Part shown: one piece after another, positions 1-8,530 of the stretch | Numbering within the stretch: position 1 is the stretch's first letter | Layout: each line of letters opens with the position of its first letter | DNA from: UBA5078 sp964538025 | GTDB taxonomy: Bacteria; Pseudomonadota; Gammaproteobacteria; Pseudomonadales; Pseudohongiellaceae | DNA length: 64,000 bases | Assembly (NCBI GenBank): GCA_964538025.1 | Contig: CAZICZ010000010.1 | Span: 49,653 to 113,652 of the forward strand | Direction: 5' to 3' | The notes under the pieces: model-generated | Databases searched by the model: none | What the model saw: only the letters and a program-made list of their open reading frames with translations | What the model was told of the DNA's origin: nothing | Position numbers and translations under genes: made by a program

Positions 1-83
1 AAACTGCCGGCGCCACCAAAACTGTGTGAACCGACCATGCCGCCCCGCGGGGCGCCGGTGAACGCATTATCCCAATCTGTCAT
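1..83 (-). CDS. 5' end of an unidentified gene, cut by the window edge
   Basis: On the minus strand an ATG at 83-81 overlaps the amidase stop codon by one base (TGATG), an arrangement typical of translational coupling. The frame stays open to the window edge, giving about 27 codons that begin MTDWDNAF and continue with a Gly/Ser-rich stretch. This is too little to name a family. The coupling suggests it is the next gene of the amidase operon. Seen: overlap and open frame. Inferred: that it is translated. Confidence 0.5.
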   Translation of the reverse strand, partial: MTDWDNAFTGAPRGGMVGSHSFGGAGS

Positions 84-1630
84 CAGTCTGCCCTTTGCAT
101 CACGAGGGGGGGAGTGGTCCGCGGCGCACGGCGGGCATCGAGGAGTTGCTCGATGGCATAGCCTTGCGCCAGCAGGGTTTCATCAGTGAACGCGCCGCCC
201 AGAATTTCCAGTCCGACGGGCAGCCCTTCCGGGGTAAAGCCAATCGGCAGGGCCAGTGCCGGCAGGCCACTGTTGGCACTGAGGCTGCAGTGGTTACCCG
301 GCTGGTTCTCGCCGACCGGAACCGGCAGGGCGGCAATCGGGGGATAGGCCAGCACCGCGACATCGGCGGCTGCCATGGCCTCCTCGATGGCGGTCCGCAG
401 GCGCAGGCGCGCGGCCAGTGCCGCCTCATAGGCCACCGGGTCCTGCTGGCCTTCTGCGCTGCGCGTCAGCACCGTGGCAACAGCAGGATCATACAGCCCG
501 GTTGCCACAATCGCCTCCAGCGTCGTGGCCGCACCAAACTGCGCGAGGTAGGCATTCAGATCCTCCTCGAATTCCTGTCCGATCACGCCGGACGCGCTGA
601 TCAGTGCCCCCATGTCGGGAATCTCGACATCCACGATCACGGCGCCCGCCTCGGCCAGGCGGGCAAAGGCCTGTTCCAGCTGTGTCTGCACGGGGTCCTG
701 GGCGTCCTCCACCCAGACGACCAGGCGCCCGATTCGCAGCCCCTGCAGTTGGGCACTGCCCAGGGCGCGACGGAACTGAGGCCGCGGTCGCGCCTGCATG
801 GGCAGCGTCGCCTTGTCGTCGGCGTCATAGCCCGTGACGATGTCCAGCACGGTGGCGAGATCGTCAATCGAGCGCGCCAGCGGCCCCGCCACGTCCTGCG
901 TGCTGGCCAGTGGCATGATGCCGTGAATACTGGAAAAACCTTTGGTCGGACGCAGTCCCACGAGCGCATTGAAGGCGGCGGGAATACGGATGGATCCGCA
1001 GGTATCCGATCCCATGCCCACCGTGGCAAAACTGGCGGCAATCGCAGCCGCCGTGCCGCCACTGGACCCGCCGGGCACCCGACCGGGGTCGTAGGGGTTG
1101 CGCGTCTGCCCGCCCAGTGAGCTGATGGTGGTAATGCCGTAGGCGAATTCGTGCAGGTTGGCCTTGCCGAGAATCACGGCGCCGGCCTCTCGCAACCGCC
1201 GCACCTGCGTGGCATCGGCATTGGGAATAAAGTCTGCCAGCGCACGGGATCCCCCCGTGGTCGGCATGTCCGCCGTGCTGTAATTGTCTTTCAGAATTAC
1301 GGGGATGCCGTGCAGCGGGCTGCGCGGTCCTGTGATGGCCCGCTCCGCATCCAGCGCCGCTGCCTCTTCACGGGCACGCGGATTGAGCGTGATCATCGTG
1401 TTCAGGGCAGGGCCCTGATCGTCATAGGCGGCGATGCGGGCAAGCGAGGCGTCAACCAGAGCCACGGCCGAGGTCTCCCGTTTCCACAGCGCCAGCTGCA
1501 GTGTGCGGATATCCGCCTCGGCCACTTCGACCGGGGACTGAGCCGCCACCGGCAGGGCCCACAGCAGGGCCAGCCCGAGACTCGCAGCGATTGCGCGGTG
1601 CGCGCTGGGGAAACGTGTCATGCGTTGCAT
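83..1630 (-). CDS. Exported amidase, amidase-signature family
   Basis: This is an amidase-signature hydrolase of about 515 residues, which would cleave a carboxamide by a Ser-cisSer-Lys triad. The Lys lies in the GIPVILKDN motif and the Gly/Ser-rich block GGSSGGTAAA followed by GSDTCGSIR supplies the two serines. The N-terminus has a basic start, a hydrophobic stretch and an AQS cleavage-like site, so it is probably exported. That sets it apart from the cytoplasmic GatA, and the true substrate is unknown. The ATG at 1630 is preceded by GAGAAG; an ATG at 1621 is the alternative. It sits 29 bp after the UPF0149 gene on the same strand, so the two may be co-transcribed. Confidence 0.88.
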   Translation of the reverse strand: MQRMTRFPSAHRAIAASLGLALLWALPVAAQSPVEVAEADIRTLQLALWKRETSAVALVDASLARIAAYDDQGPALNTMITLNPRAREEAAALDAERAITGPRSPLHGIPVILKDNYSTADMPTTGGSRALADFIPNADATQVRRLREAGAVILGKANLHEFAYGITTISSLGGQTRNPYDPGRVPGGSSGGTAAAIAASFATVGMGSDTCGSIRIPAAFNALVGLRPTKGFSSIHGIMPLASTQDVAGPLARSIDDLATVLDIVTGYDADDKATLPMQARPRPQFRRALGSAQLQGLRIGRLVVWVEDAQDPVQTQLEQAFARLAEAGAVIVDVEIPDMGALISASGVIGQEFEEDLNAYLAQFGAATTLEAIVATGLYDPAVATVLTRSAEGQQDPVAYEAALAARLRLRTAIEEAMAAADVAVLAYPPIAALPVPVGENQPGNHCSLSANSGLPALALPIGFTPEGLPVGLEILGGAFTDETLLAQGYAIEQLLDARRAPRTTPPLVMQRAD

Positions 1631-1659
1631 AATGTCTTCTCGTTCATGTCGGGGGTGAC

Positions 1660-2229
1660 TCACGCGTCCCGGGTCACAGCCGCCAGAAATTCGCTGCTCA
1701 TGAGCAACACGGCCACTTTCAGGTACTCCACCAGTTCGGCGTAGGCGTTCTCGTTGGACTCGTCTTCGTCCTGCGAAAATTCGTCGGAGAGGGACGTAAT
1801 ACTGACGATGTCCTTCAGGGCTTCCTCCGTCTCCGCGCTGAACTGCCCGATGCCCGCCTGGCCACTCGCGGTACCAAAGCCCACCAAAAAGCCCTGACAC
1901 CAGCCCGCCAGCGCCCGCACGCGCTGCGTCATGTCGGTCTCATCATCGGGCAGGAAGAGTGTGTAGCGCGAATCGGCGCTCGCCATCTCCCGTTCGATAA
2001 ACTGATACATGGCCAGCAAGGACTGTCGCGTGGGCTCGGCACAGTCGTCAGCATCTACGTGCTTGAGCACCAGCGAGATCATGCTGTCTGGCCGTATTTT
2101 CAGGCCGGTACACACGACTCCTGACAGCAATCCGTGAATCTCGGAGGGAGAGACATCGACGCCGAAGGCGAGCATCTGGTTGCAGCATTCCTCGTAATCC
2201 AGCGGCAGGGTTTCGTCCTCAATTCTCAT
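1660..2229 (-). CDS. UPF0149 (YecA/YgfB-like) family protein
   Basis: The protein has 189 residues, is acidic and cysteine-poor, and shows the typical UPF0149 pattern: an N-terminal EIHGLLSG segment, a central W-CQGFLVGFG segment near residue 100 and a C-terminal helix ending the AELVEYLKVAVL block. The molecular role of the family is poorly defined; gammaproteobacteria usually carry one or two copies. The ATG at 2229 follows AAGGAG on the minus strand. The gene starts inside the end of the upstream S1-type gene (11 bp overlap), so the two are very likely co-translated. Confidence 0.82.
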   Translation of the reverse strand: MRIEDETLPLDYEECCNQMLAFGVDVSPSEIHGLLSGVVCTGLKIRPDSMISLVLKHVDADDCAEPTRQSLLAMYQFIEREMASADSRYTLFLPDDETDMTQRVRALAGWCQGFLVGFGTASGQAGIGQFSAETEEALKDIVSITSLSDEFSQDEDESNENAYAELVEYLKVAVLLMSSEFLAAVTRDA

Positions 2230-3112
2230 GGAGTCTCCTTCTTCTTGGGGGGCGCTGCCGGCCCATCTGCCAGGGCGAGGGCGGCGCGAGAGCAATGTGG
2301 TCGGGATGAATCACGATTCGGCCCTGTTTGAGCAGGCCTCCCAGTGCCTTCTTGTAATTGCCTTTGCTCACCTTGTAGGCAGCGTAGATATCCTCGGGCG
2401 GGCTGTGATCGCACAGGGAGGAACGTCCTCCTTCGGCGCTCAGCCGGGCCAGAATCCGCTCCCCGAGCTCATCGCGCACCTCCTGCCCCTGCCGCTGCAG
2501 GCACAGATCGAGGCGACCGTCCTCACGCACCCGCCGCACAAAACCCTTCAGCTTTTGCCCGATTTTCAGCGGTTGGAGCACTTCGGTTTTGTAGATCAGG
2601 CCCAGATGGGTCTGGTTGACCACCGCCTTGTAGCCCATGTCGGTGCGGGCACTGATCAGCAGGTCCACCGGCTGCATTTCGGTAAACGCACTGCCGTCCT
2701 CGCTCAGCCAGCGGTCGAGCCGTGACGTGGCGACAAGCCGGCCACTGGGCTTGTCGAGATACACGTAGACAACATAGGCATTGCCCTCGCGCATCGGCAC
2801 CCGCTGCTCGTTGAAGGGCACCAGCAGATCCTTGGGCAGGCCCCAGTCGAGAAACGCCCCGGCGTGGTTCACCTGCACGACGCGCAGGGACACGCACTGC
2901 CCGACCTGTGCACGCGGGCGACGGGTGGTGGCAATGGGACGGTCCTCGGAATCCAGATACGCAAACACCTCCAGCGTGTCGCCCACAGCCGCTCCGGCGG
3001 GCACTTCCAGTCGGGGCAGGAGGATCTCGCCCAGACGCCCCCCGTCCAGGTACACCCCAAAGGGCACCTGCCGGACAATCGTCAGCGCACAGGGTTTGCC
3101 GAGTTCGGCCAT
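2219..3112 (-). CDS. S1-domain RNA-binding protein, CvfB/YitL type
   Basis: The predicted 297-residue protein has three consecutive OB/S1-like regions followed by a C-terminal winged-helix-like segment (PPEDIYAAYKVSKGNYKKALGGL with small differences from family consensus), the architecture of CvfB/YitL. Members bind RNA and act as broad regulators; the exact target here is unknown. The start was placed at the ATG at 3112 because GGAGG lies 6 bases upstream; the ATG at 3118 would abut that site. It is followed by the UPF0149 gene with an 11 bp overlap and is separated from the TonB receptor by a hairpin. Confidence 0.82.
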   Translation of the reverse strand: MAELGKPCALTIVRQVPFGVYLDGGRLGEILLPRLEVPAGAAVGDTLEVFAYLDSEDRPIATTRRPRAQVGQCVSLRVVQVNHAGAFLDWGLPKDLLVPFNEQRVPMREGNAYVVYVYLDKPSGRLVATSRLDRWLSEDGSAFTEMQPVDLLISARTDMGYKAVVNQTHLGLIYKTEVLQPLKIGQKLKGFVRRVREDGRLDLCLQRQGQEVRDELGERILARLSAEGGRSSLCDHSPPEDIYAAYKVSKGNYKKALGGLLKQGRIVIHPDHIALAPPSPWQMGRQRPPRRRRLHEN

Positions 3113-3130
3113 CGTCATCCTCCAGAAAAT

Positions 3131-3162
3131 GAAAATGCCCGACGGTGATCGCACCGACGGGC
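3131..3162 (-). terminator. Probable intrinsic terminator after the TonB receptor
   Basis: An 11 bp stem with one mismatch (3137-3147 against 3152-3162, four-base loop) is followed on the minus strand by a T-rich ATTTTCATTTTC stretch. It lies about 50 bp beyond the stop codon of the TonB receptor and just ahead of the S1-type gene, so it probably ends receptor transcription. Confidence 0.65.
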
Positions 3163-3209
3163 ATTGAATTGTGGCAGATTGCGCCTGCCACTGTCAGCTC
3201 GCGCGCCTC

Positions 3210-5396
3210 TTAGAAGGTGCCGCGAATCTTGATGGCGTACTTGATGCCGGTATCACTGCACGAGTTCTCAATCTCGTTCAGATTGCCGGTGGCGATGGTG
3301 CCGCCCACATAACGGTAGCGCTCGCGGCAACGCTCACCCTTGAGCAGGTTCATCGTCTCGAAGCGGTAGGTCAGCCCCATGAAACCGACCGTCTCAACGA
3401 AGGTGGTCATGAAGTCGCCGCTGTTGTAGTCCTCCCACTTGTCCACGTCGAAGGCCTTGCGGTTGTCCTTGAAGCCGTGGTTGTAGTTGAAGCCGTAGTT
3501 CAGGCTCATGCCGGAGAGGTCATGCCGGTATCCCAGACGGAAGCTGCCGCGGCCAGCCTGACGCAGGCGACGGTCGATGCCGAGGAAGGGGTCCTTCACG
3601 CTGGAGTCCTCCACCTGCACGCCGGAGGTCACCAGCATGCCGGGCGCACCGAGGAAGCCCAGGCGCAGGCTCGCGTCGAGGTTGATGCCGTAGCGCTCGC
3701 CGTCCCCGATATTGCCGTTAGCGGACTGGATGGTCGTGCGGGTGGACACGTCCACTTTGTCGATCACATCCGTCAGGTCGTGGTAGAACACCTTGGTGCT
3801 CAGCACGCCGCCGTCGTTGGGCAGGCGGTATTCCAGATTCGCCTCATAGCGCAGGGACTGTTCCTGCACCAGCTGCGGGTTGCCGGCCAGCGCATTCTGA
3901 TCGTCGTCGCCGCCGGCAATGCTGGCGGTGAAATCCGCAAAGCTCAGCTGGGCCACGTCCTTCTCGATGGAGGCACGGAACTGGATGCTCGGGGTGATAT
4001 CGAAACGGTAGTCCACCTTGGGACGCACGAAGTCAAAATCACGCTTGTTGTACACATCCCCGGTCTGCTTGATGGTGGAGGTTTCATACAGCAGCGTGCT
4101 TTCAAGGCTCATGCGATCGTTGATCTGCCAGTTATGCACCACGAAGTTCTCGTAGCGGATTTCTTCCACCAGCGCGTCGGTGTCGCTGGACTTGGCCAGC
4201 CCGCCGAACAGCGGTGACAGCGGTTTGGTGGTGCTGGGAAGCCCCAGCTGCAGCTGCGCATCGAGGATGGTCTGGGCACGCTCGACGCCCACTTCCAGGT
4301 CCTGCGTGTCGCTGAGGCTGAAGGAGTAGCTGGAGCGGACAATGCGCTCCTTCTTCAGGCTCTGGTTGGCCAGATACAGGAACTTGTCCCAGCCACCGGC
4401 AGCGTTCTGGCGATAGGCGTCACGGGCGCTGTCCTCGTCCTGCTCGTTCACGATGAACAGGGTCTTGAAGCGGCTGCCGCCCACGAAGGTGTGCTCGTAG
4501 TCACCGCCCACTTCCCAGGAGCTGTTGTTGCCGGGGATGTTGTCGTGTTCGATGGTCTGCTTGTTGCCGGCACGCAGATTCGTGATGATGCGGTCCGCCG
4601 TGGAGGGCGGGTCGGCATTGGCGATCTGGAAATTGAAATTCACACGATCAGCCTGCCCGATGTCATACCCGAAATTGCTGGTGAAGGTCTTGGTGTTCTG
4701 GTCGCGGTATTCGCGGCGAATCACCGTGTCATTTGCCGACCCGTCGGCCAGGATGCTTTTCTCGAATCCGTCACGAAACTCGTAACGCGGTTCCGCCTGC
4801 AGGCTCAGCAGGTAATTGAACGCCCCGCGCTGGCCTGTCAGGGTGACAGAACCGCCCGGGTCCAGAGTCCCGTCGTGATAGCGGTCGGCGTTGAATTCGG
4901 CGGCAATGCTGGAGCGGGATTCGGCTTCCAGCAGCACGATGTTGATGACCTGCGCGCCGCCGCGCACATCCAGCCCGCCGGAGGTGCCGCGAATAATCTC
5001 GATGTATTGCACCTGGTTTGCCGGAATGCGGCTCAGCTGGCTGTTGCCTTCGTTTTCCTTTCCTGCAATGCGTCGTCCGTTGATCAGAATCTGATCACCT
5101 CCCGCCCCCAGACCACGACGGTTCGCGCCGCCGGAGCTGCCGGGGCCTCCCCCACCGCCACCGCCGCCCATGGCCTGATTGATGCCGGGGATACGGTTGA
5201 GCATGTCATTGACGGAATAGGGTTCGTACTGCGCAAAGAATTCGGCGGGGTAGGTGACGGTGGACTGGATGTCCGTCCCGGCCTGGTCCTGCGCTGACGC
5301 CGCGCTTGCCAGCAACACAGCAGTGGCGGCAAGTGTCAGGCTGACCTGGCGCGGAGAGAAGGCCGGCAGGCGGCCGCCAAAAAAGCGAAAACTCAT
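3210..5396 (-). CDS. TonB-dependent outer-membrane receptor
   Basis: This 728-residue protein has a signal peptide ending near ASAQDQ, a plug domain (residues about 50-155 with NDMLNRIPGI, a poly-Gly stretch, GDQILINGRRI and the IEIIRGTSGG motif) and a beta-barrel rich in alternating polar and aromatic residues. It ends in phenylalanine, as outer-membrane barrels do. Substrate cannot be read from sequence: no Fur-box-like site and no cobalamin riboswitch is visible upstream. The poly-Gly run in the plug is unusual in length. A terminator-like hairpin sits directly upstream of the Shine-Dalgarno site (GGAG, 8 bases from the ATG), suggesting regulated read-through. Confidence 0.85.
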   Translation of the reverse strand: MSFRFFGGRLPAFSPRQVSLTLAATAVLLASAASAQDQAGTDIQSTVTYPAEFFAQYEPYSVNDMLNRIPGINQAMGGGGGGGGPGSSGGANRRGLGAGGDQILINGRRIAGKENEGNSQLSRIPANQVQYIEIIRGTSGGLDVRGGAQVINIVLLEAESRSSIAAEFNADRYHDGTLDPGGSVTLTGQRGAFNYLLSLQAEPRYEFRDGFEKSILADGSANDTVIRREYRDQNTKTFTSNFGYDIGQADRVNFNFQIANADPPSTADRIITNLRAGNKQTIEHDNIPGNNSSWEVGGDYEHTFVGGSRFKTLFIVNEQDEDSARDAYRQNAAGGWDKFLYLANQSLKKERIVRSSYSFSLSDTQDLEVGVERAQTILDAQLQLGLPSTTKPLSPLFGGLAKSSDTDALVEEIRYENFVVHNWQINDRMSLESTLLYETSTIKQTGDVYNKRDFDFVRPKVDYRFDITPSIQFRASIEKDVAQLSFADFTASIAGGDDDQNALAGNPQLVQEQSLRYEANLEYRLPNDGGVLSTKVFYHDLTDVIDKVDVSTRTTIQSANGNIGDGERYGINLDASLRLGFLGAPGMLVTSGVQVEDSSVKDPFLGIDRRLRQAGRGSFRLGYRHDLSGMSLNYGFNYNHGFKDNRKAFDVDKWEDYNSGDFMTTFVETVGFMGLTYRFETMNLLKGERCRERYRYVGGTIATGNLNEIENSCSDTGIKYAIKIRGTF

Positions 5397-5410
5397 AAGT
5401 CAGGCTCCAG

Positions 5411-5441
5411 AAATAAAAAACGGGCGCCTCATGGGGCGCCT
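5411..5441 (-). terminator. Intrinsic terminator-like hairpin in the receptor leader
   Basis: On the minus strand a GGCGCC/GGCGCC stem (5422-5429 with 5434-5441) is followed by CG and six Ts. Its T-run ends only about 18 bases upstream of the TonB receptor start, so it would lie in the receptor 5' untranslated region. It may end the FAH transcript, or act as a conditional attenuator for the receptor. A short Arg-rich 15-codon frame (5447 to 5400) runs through the hairpin. Confidence 0.6.
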
Positions 5442-5512
5442 TCGCATGTTTAGCAGGAAATGAACGGGGTGCGAGTATGCACAGAATTCGTGCTTTCAAA
5501 AACACCTAAGTC

Positions 5513-5551
5513 GCGGGATTCTGTGACATTTTGTAATGTCACAGCCCCCGC
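5513..5551. repeat. Strong inverted repeat after the FAH gene
   Basis: TGTGACATT (5522-5530) and AATGTCACA (5535-5543) form a perfect 9 bp stem with a TTGT loop, and GCGGG/CCCGC (5513-5517, 5547-5551) can close an outer stem. It begins 12 bp beyond the FAH stop codon. No T-run follows, so it could stabilise the mRNA end or be a regulator site for the receptor. Confidence 0.5.
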
Positions 5552-5562
5552 TGATGCCTCGC

Positions 5563-6486
5563 TTAACGGGGGGCGACGATGGTCTGACGCTGAAACTCGA
5601 GACCTTCAATCCCCAGGCGCACAACATCGCCCGGTTTGAGGTATTGCGGGGGAACCATGCCATCGCCGACCCCGGACGGCGTGCCGGTGAAAATGATGTC
5701 GCCCGGATAGAGCGTCATGAACTGGCTTAAATGGCTCACGATCTGGGCCACGCCGAACACCATGTCCGCCGTATTGCCCTGCTGTCGCATCTCGCCGTTG
5801 ACCTCCGACCAGATGGACAGGTTCTGTGGGTCCTTGATCAGGTCGCGGGAGACCAGATAGGGACCGACGGGGGCAAAGGTGTCAGCGCTCTTGCCCTTGG
5901 TGAACTGGCCCCCGCGCTCGCGCTGGAAGGCCCGCTCGGACACATCGTGCCCCACGGTATAGCCCGCAATGTAGTCCCACACCTCGTCCTCGGAGATGTA
6001 CTGGGCGCGCTTGCCAATAACCACCACCAGCTCGGACTCGTAATCGAGCTTGTTGCCATTGCGAGGCTGGATGACGTCATCGAAGGGGCCGGTCAGCGCC
6101 GAATTGGCCTTCATGAAAAGCAGGGGCTCGGTGGGCAGCTCAACCTGCATTTCGGCGGCATGGTTCACGTAATTGAAGCCAATGGCCATCATCTTGCCGA
6201 TGCCCGTCAGGGGCACGCCCAACCGGGGATTTCCCTCTACGACCGGCAACTGCGCCAGCGGAATTGCTGCGAGGGCGGCCATGCCTTCGTCGGACAGCAC
6301 CTCGGGGGTGATGTCGGCAATATGCCCCGACAGATCATGAATGCGCCCCTGGGCGTCCACGAGTCCCGGTTTTTCGGCACCGGCGGGGCCATAGCGGACA
6401 AGTTTGAGTTCGGCGGCCGTGGCCAGTGTGCTCAGGGAGACCAGCGTCAGCGCGGTCAGGAGGCGGGCAAGGGAAGCGATGGGCAT
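5563..6486 (-). CDS. Exported FAH-fold hydrolase/hydratase-like protein
   Basis: The protein has 307 residues. The C-terminal two thirds match the fumarylacetoacetate hydrolase fold: IGFNYVNHAAE, LDYESELVVVIG with the acidic metal ligands, and IIFTGTPSGVG. Family members act on 2-oxo acids or acylpyruvates using a divalent metal. What is odd is a clear signal peptide (MPIASLARLLTAL... cut near ATAAEL), because most relatives are cytoplasmic. Substrate is unknown. It lies 93 bp downstream of the MFS pump on the same strand and may share its transcript. Confidence 0.85.
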   Translation of the reverse strand: MPIASLARLLTALTLVSLSTLATAAELKLVRYGPAGAEKPGLVDAQGRIHDLSGHIADITPEVLSDEGMAALAAIPLAQLPVVEGNPRLGVPLTGIGKMMAIGFNYVNHAAEMQVELPTEPLLFMKANSALTGPFDDVIQPRNGNKLDYESELVVVIGKRAQYISEDEVWDYIAGYTVGHDVSERAFQRERGGQFTKGKSADTFAPVGPYLVSRDLIKDPQNLSIWSEVNGEMRQQGNTADMVFGVAQIVSHLSQFMTLYPGDIIFTGTPSGVGDGMVPPQYLKPGDVVRLGIEGLEFQRQTIVAPR

Positions 6487-6579
6487 GGAGAACCTCGTCT
6501 TGTTATCAGTGTCGTGAGGAAAGCAGTGCGGGGGCGAGTGTAGCCAAAAGCTCCCGCGTTGTCTTGCGCAGCGCCGCGT

Positions 6580-7800
6580 TCACGCCTTCGCTGTTGCCGG
6601 CGCAGGACGTGCGGCGATCAGGAACACGATCATCGCCAGTGCCGTCAGCAGCGCTGCCAGGGCAAAGGGTGCGCCGGGAAAATACGGCTGGGCCTGTTCG
6701 CCGCTGAACGCCGCAAACACGCCGGTCATCAGCGGGGGCGACACAATGGAGGTCAGACTGGACATGCTCGCCACACCGCCCTGCAATTCCCCCTGCGCAT
6801 TGGCCGGAATTTGCCCCGACATGATGCCGTTGATCGACGGCATGGCGAAGCCCTGCAGGGCGCCGGGAATCATGAACAGGTACAGCATGGCGCCACTGCT
6901 GGCAAAGGCGTAGCCGATGAAGGACAGGAGGCAGAAGACGAAGCCCGTCAGAGCCGCCTTGTATTGCCCGATGCGCGGAATGACTTTTCGCAGCAAATAG
7001 GCCTGCGTGAAGATCATGAGGGTGCCCACGAAGGCGAAGGAATAGCCAATCTGGCGCTCACTCCAGTCAAAGCGCTCGATGGTGAAATAGGTCCAGGTGC
7101 TGGGCAGCGCATGGTGCCCCATCATGAACAGGAAGTAGGCCAGCAGCAGCCCGATCACCAGCGGGTAGCGGCGCAGGGACAGCAAGGTGCCCAGCGGGTT
7201 TGCCCGCCGCCACTGAAAAGAACGGCGCGCCTCGGGCGGCAGCGTCTCGGGCATCACGAAGAACCCGAAGATCATATTCCCGAAGGCCAACAGCGCTGCG
7301 ACAACAAAGGGCAGGCGCGGCGACACCTCGCCCACCATGCCCCCGATGACAGGCCCCAGGACAAAACCCAGACCAAAGGCCGCGCCCACCAAGCCGAAGG
7401 TCTGCGTGCGTTTCTCCGCCGGCGTGGAATCCGCGATCACGGCGTAGCAGGTGCTGTAGGTGGATGCCGCGATGCCGGCGATCAAGCGGCCGATGAACAG
7501 CCACACGAGACTGGGTGCCCAGGCCATGATCAGGTAATCGATGCCGAGCAGTAGCAGCGTCAGCAGCAGCACCGGGCGCCGCCCGAAGCGGTCGGAAATA
7601 TTGCCCATGACTGGCGAGAAGAAGAACTGCATCAGCGCATAGACCATCATCAGCGCGCCGCCATAGCGGGCCGACTCCGCGAGGCTCTGGCCGGAGACGC
7701 CCATGATCAGCTGAGGCATGACGGGCAGAATGATGCCGAAGCCGATGGAATCGATCAGCAGCGTGACGAAAACAAACGTGATGGTGTATTTGTGGGACAT
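6580..7800 (-). CDS. MFS efflux transporter, TetA-like
   Basis: The product is a 406-residue inner-membrane protein with about 12 hydrophobic segments. The loop motif GNISDRFGRRPVLL (after TM2) and the DSIGFGIILPVMP start are characteristic of the drug:H+ antiporter group related to TetA. True substrate is unknown; tetracycline resistance should not be assumed. The start was set at the ATG at 7800 because the longer upstream frame is Arg-rich and not membrane-like. It is divergent from the DUF2058 gene. Confidence 0.85.
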   Translation of the reverse strand: MSHKYTITFVFVTLLIDSIGFGIILPVMPQLIMGVSGQSLAESARYGGALMMVYALMQFFFSPVMGNISDRFGRRPVLLLTLLLLGIDYLIMAWAPSLVWLFIGRLIAGIAASTYSTCYAVIADSTPAEKRTQTFGLVGAAFGLGFVLGPVIGGMVGEVSPRLPFVVAALLAFGNMIFGFFVMPETLPPEARRSFQWRRANPLGTLLSLRRYPLVIGLLLAYFLFMMGHHALPSTWTYFTIERFDWSERQIGYSFAFVGTLMIFTQAYLLRKVIPRIGQYKAALTGFVFCLLSFIGYAFASSGAMLYLFMIPGALQGFAMPSINGIMSGQIPANAQGELQGGVASMSSLTSIVSPPLMTGVFAAFSGEQAQPYFPGAPFALAALLTALAMIVFLIAARPAPATAKA

Positions 7801-7944
7801 GACTGAGCGCCTTCTCCTTCCGTGAGGCGCTGCGCCCCGGGCGGCAAACGCTAACGGATGCGCCGCGCCGTGGCAAGCCATCACAATTGCTTTCAACTCC
7901 GCTTGCTGGGATGATGACGCCCGGTGTCGTCATGGGAGCAAAAA

Positions 7945-8493
7945 GTGGCAAAGTCCCTTCAAGAACAACTACTTAAGGCTGGCCTGATTCAGCAGAAGCA
8001 ACTGCAGAAGAGTCAGAGCGAAAAACGCAAACAACAGCGCGTGCAGCAACACAGCAAGGCCGGCGTGGTGGACGACAGCAAGGAAGCGGCGCGGCTGGCA
8101 CTGGCCGAGAAAGCGGAACGCGACCGCGCCCTCGCCCGTGTCCAGAACGAGGCCCAGCAGGCCAAGGCGATTGCGGCCCAGATTCGCCAGATCATCACCA
8201 TGAACCGGCTGCCCAGGAATCAGGGCGACGTGCCCTATCACTTTGTGGACAACACGAAAATAAAAACGCTGTATGTCGATACCGCCACCGTGAACTTCCT
8301 CAGCCGTGGCCAGCTCGCCATTGTCCGGCTCGACGGCCACTACGAACTGGTGCCGCAGGCCGCTGCCGTGAAAATCCAGGCACGGGATGCCGCGTCGGTG
8401 ATTGTGTGCAATGACAGACAGGCACCCACGGCGGGCGAAACGGAAGACGATCCCTATGCCGCGTTCACCGTGCCCGACGATTTGATGTGGTAA
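7945..8493 (+). CDS. yaiL: DUF2058 family protein (YaiL-like)
   Basis: The predicted protein has 182 residues. It starts with SLQEQLLKAGL, continues with a long Lys/Gln/Arg-rich helical region (about residues 15-90) and ends in a small globular domain containing YHFVDNTKIKTLYV, all typical of DUF2058. The biochemical role is not established. A GTG start at 7945 is chosen because GGGAG precedes it by a normal spacing and because it reproduces the usual MAK-LQEQLLKAG N-terminus; the frame remains open a few codons upstream. Confidence 0.85.
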   Translation: MAKSLQEQLLKAGLIQQKQLQKSQSEKRKQQRVQQHSKAGVVDDSKEAARLALAEKAERDRALARVQNEAQQAKAIAAQIRQIITMNRLPRNQGDVPYHFVDNTKIKTLYVDTATVNFLSRGQLAIVRLDGHYELVPQAAAVKIQARDAASVIVCNDRQAPTAGETEDDPYAAFTVPDDLMW

Positions 8494-8530
8494 GCCTTTC
8501 CCTCCCTCCCCGTTCACACAGGATATGATC

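Noticed and set aside
95..1120. A plus-strand frame of 341 codons under the amidase
   Set aside because: Its translation is Arg/His/Gly-rich with no motif, while the opposite frame encodes a full amidase.
5100..5200. The poly-Gly run in the TonB receptor as a sequencing artefact
   Set aside because: The codons vary and the frame stays open on both sides, so the tract looks real.
5490..5500. A sigma70 promoter for the TonB receptor with TTGAAA at 5494-5499
   Set aside because: No acceptable -10 box occurs at a 16-18 bp spacing on the minus strand.
6580..7800. A tetracycline-resistance determinant
   Set aside because: The TetA-like motif is shared by many MFS pumps, there is no TetR gene and no mobile element, so a specific drug cannot be claimed.
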